NCBI GenBank assembly: GCA_036377075.1
Contig: DASUZB010000289.1
Span: 1 to 30,435, forward strand
Reading direction: 5' to 3'
Length of the DNA stretch: 30,435 bases
Origin: DASUZB01 sp036377075
GTDB lineage: Bacteria; Actinomycetota; CALGFH01
Shown: positions 30,213 to 30,435 of the stretch, piece by piece
Numbering within the stretch: the stretch's first letter is position 1
Layout of the letters: every line of letters begins with the position of its first letter
Made by a program: the position numbers and the translations under genes
The notes under the pieces: model-generated
The model's input: only the letters and a program-made list of their open reading frames with translations
The model's database searches: none
Told to the model about the DNA's origin: nothing

Positions 30213-30435
30213 TAGCGCAGGCCGCGTCGACCGGTCGCAGCGACAGGGTGTGCACCCGGACGTCGGCGTAGCCGGCGTCGCGCAGCGCCGCCGCCATGCG
30301 CTCGCCGGTCTGGCGGGTGTGCAGGTTGGTGACGCCGCGGCCGCGTGGCTGCATGGTCAGCGCGACCGTGGCGCCGGGCAGCAGCAGCTCGCCGAGCTGG
30401 CGCAGCACCGCGACCGGGTCGGGCCAGAACATGAA
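30213..30435 (-). pseudogene. C-terminal part of a class I SAM methyltransferase, stop lost (5' end outside window)
   Basis: Read leftward from the window edge: FMFWPDPVAVLRQLGELLLPGATVALT is the strand-4/5 region of a Methyltransf_11/25-type enzyme, followed by AGERMAAALRDAGYADVRVHTLSLRPV, its C-terminal strand hairpin. At that point the normal protein would end within 5-10 residues; instead the frame fuses at about 30205-30222 to the SDR remnant in a different frame and runs on without homology for hundreds of codons. The catalytic N-terminal part lies beyond the window, so the gene may still make a nearly complete enzyme with an extended tail. Confidence 0.65.

Noticed and set aside
28897..30432. 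A 511-codon minus-strand frame starting in the methyltransferase tail
   Set aside because: Only its first 75 or so residues resemble a protein; the rest is antisense to the PLP enzyme gene and has no homology. It is open merely because the methyltransferase stop was lost.

Overview
The window is very GC-rich throughout (roughly three-quarters G+C by eye), uses GTG and TTG starts freely, packs genes into overlapping operons, and carries families typical of Actinomycetota: an F420-type PPOX reductase, an MMPL exporter with a NarL/DesK two-component pair, an ECF sigma factor with a one-TM partner, HyuA/HyuB, and a remnant of aac(2'). I read it as a chromosomal accessory region of a soil-type actinobacterium, possibly from a metagenome assembly. 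No rRNA, tRNA, CRISPR array, insertion sequence or prophage was recognised.

Region 1 (1-8685) is the most interesting part. Six minus-strand genes overlap one another by 4 or 8 nt: a phosphohistidine swivel subunit, an ATP-grasp subunit, a biotin carboxyl carrier, a biotin carboxylase, a carboxyltransferase and a HAD phosphatase. The first two together look like a PEP synthase that lacks its PEP/pyruvate TIM barrel, as in phenylphosphate synthase. This gene set matches the hydroxyphenylethanone (Hpe) / acetovanillone (Acv) pathway, in which a phenolic ketone is phosphorylated on its hydroxyl, carboxylated by a biotin enzyme and dephosphorylated to a beta-keto acid. An acyl-CoA synthetase, convergent at the 3' end, could activate that acid.

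Region 2 (8686-15591) holds a structured leader and cold-shock gene with a strong terminator, an NAD(P)-binding epimerase-like protein, a sensor kinase/response regulator pair divergent from an MMPL exporter it probably controls, and a small two-TM protein. Region 3 (15596-20384) holds a PPOX-type reductase, remnants of an aac(2') gene and of a membrane protein that meet head to head, a hypothetical gene, a lipoprotein, an ECF sigma/partner pair and ohr.

Region 4 (20528-24256) holds an AAA+ ATPase cut off just after Walker B, a 42-codon gene with a perfect ribosome binding site, a YcxB-like membrane protein, two VOC proteins and a two-TM membrane protein. Region 5 (24321-30435) holds hyuA-hyuB behind a perfect palindrome that spans the -10 box, a LysR regulator divergent from a threonine-dehydratase-like PLP enzyme with a T-N11-A dyad between them, and an out-of-frame join between a methyltransferase tail and the tail of a short-chain dehydrogenase.

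Three abrupt gene truncations (about 16262, 21557 and 30212) suggest either deletions in this genome or joins made in assembly. Function calls rest on motif reading only; no database search was run.
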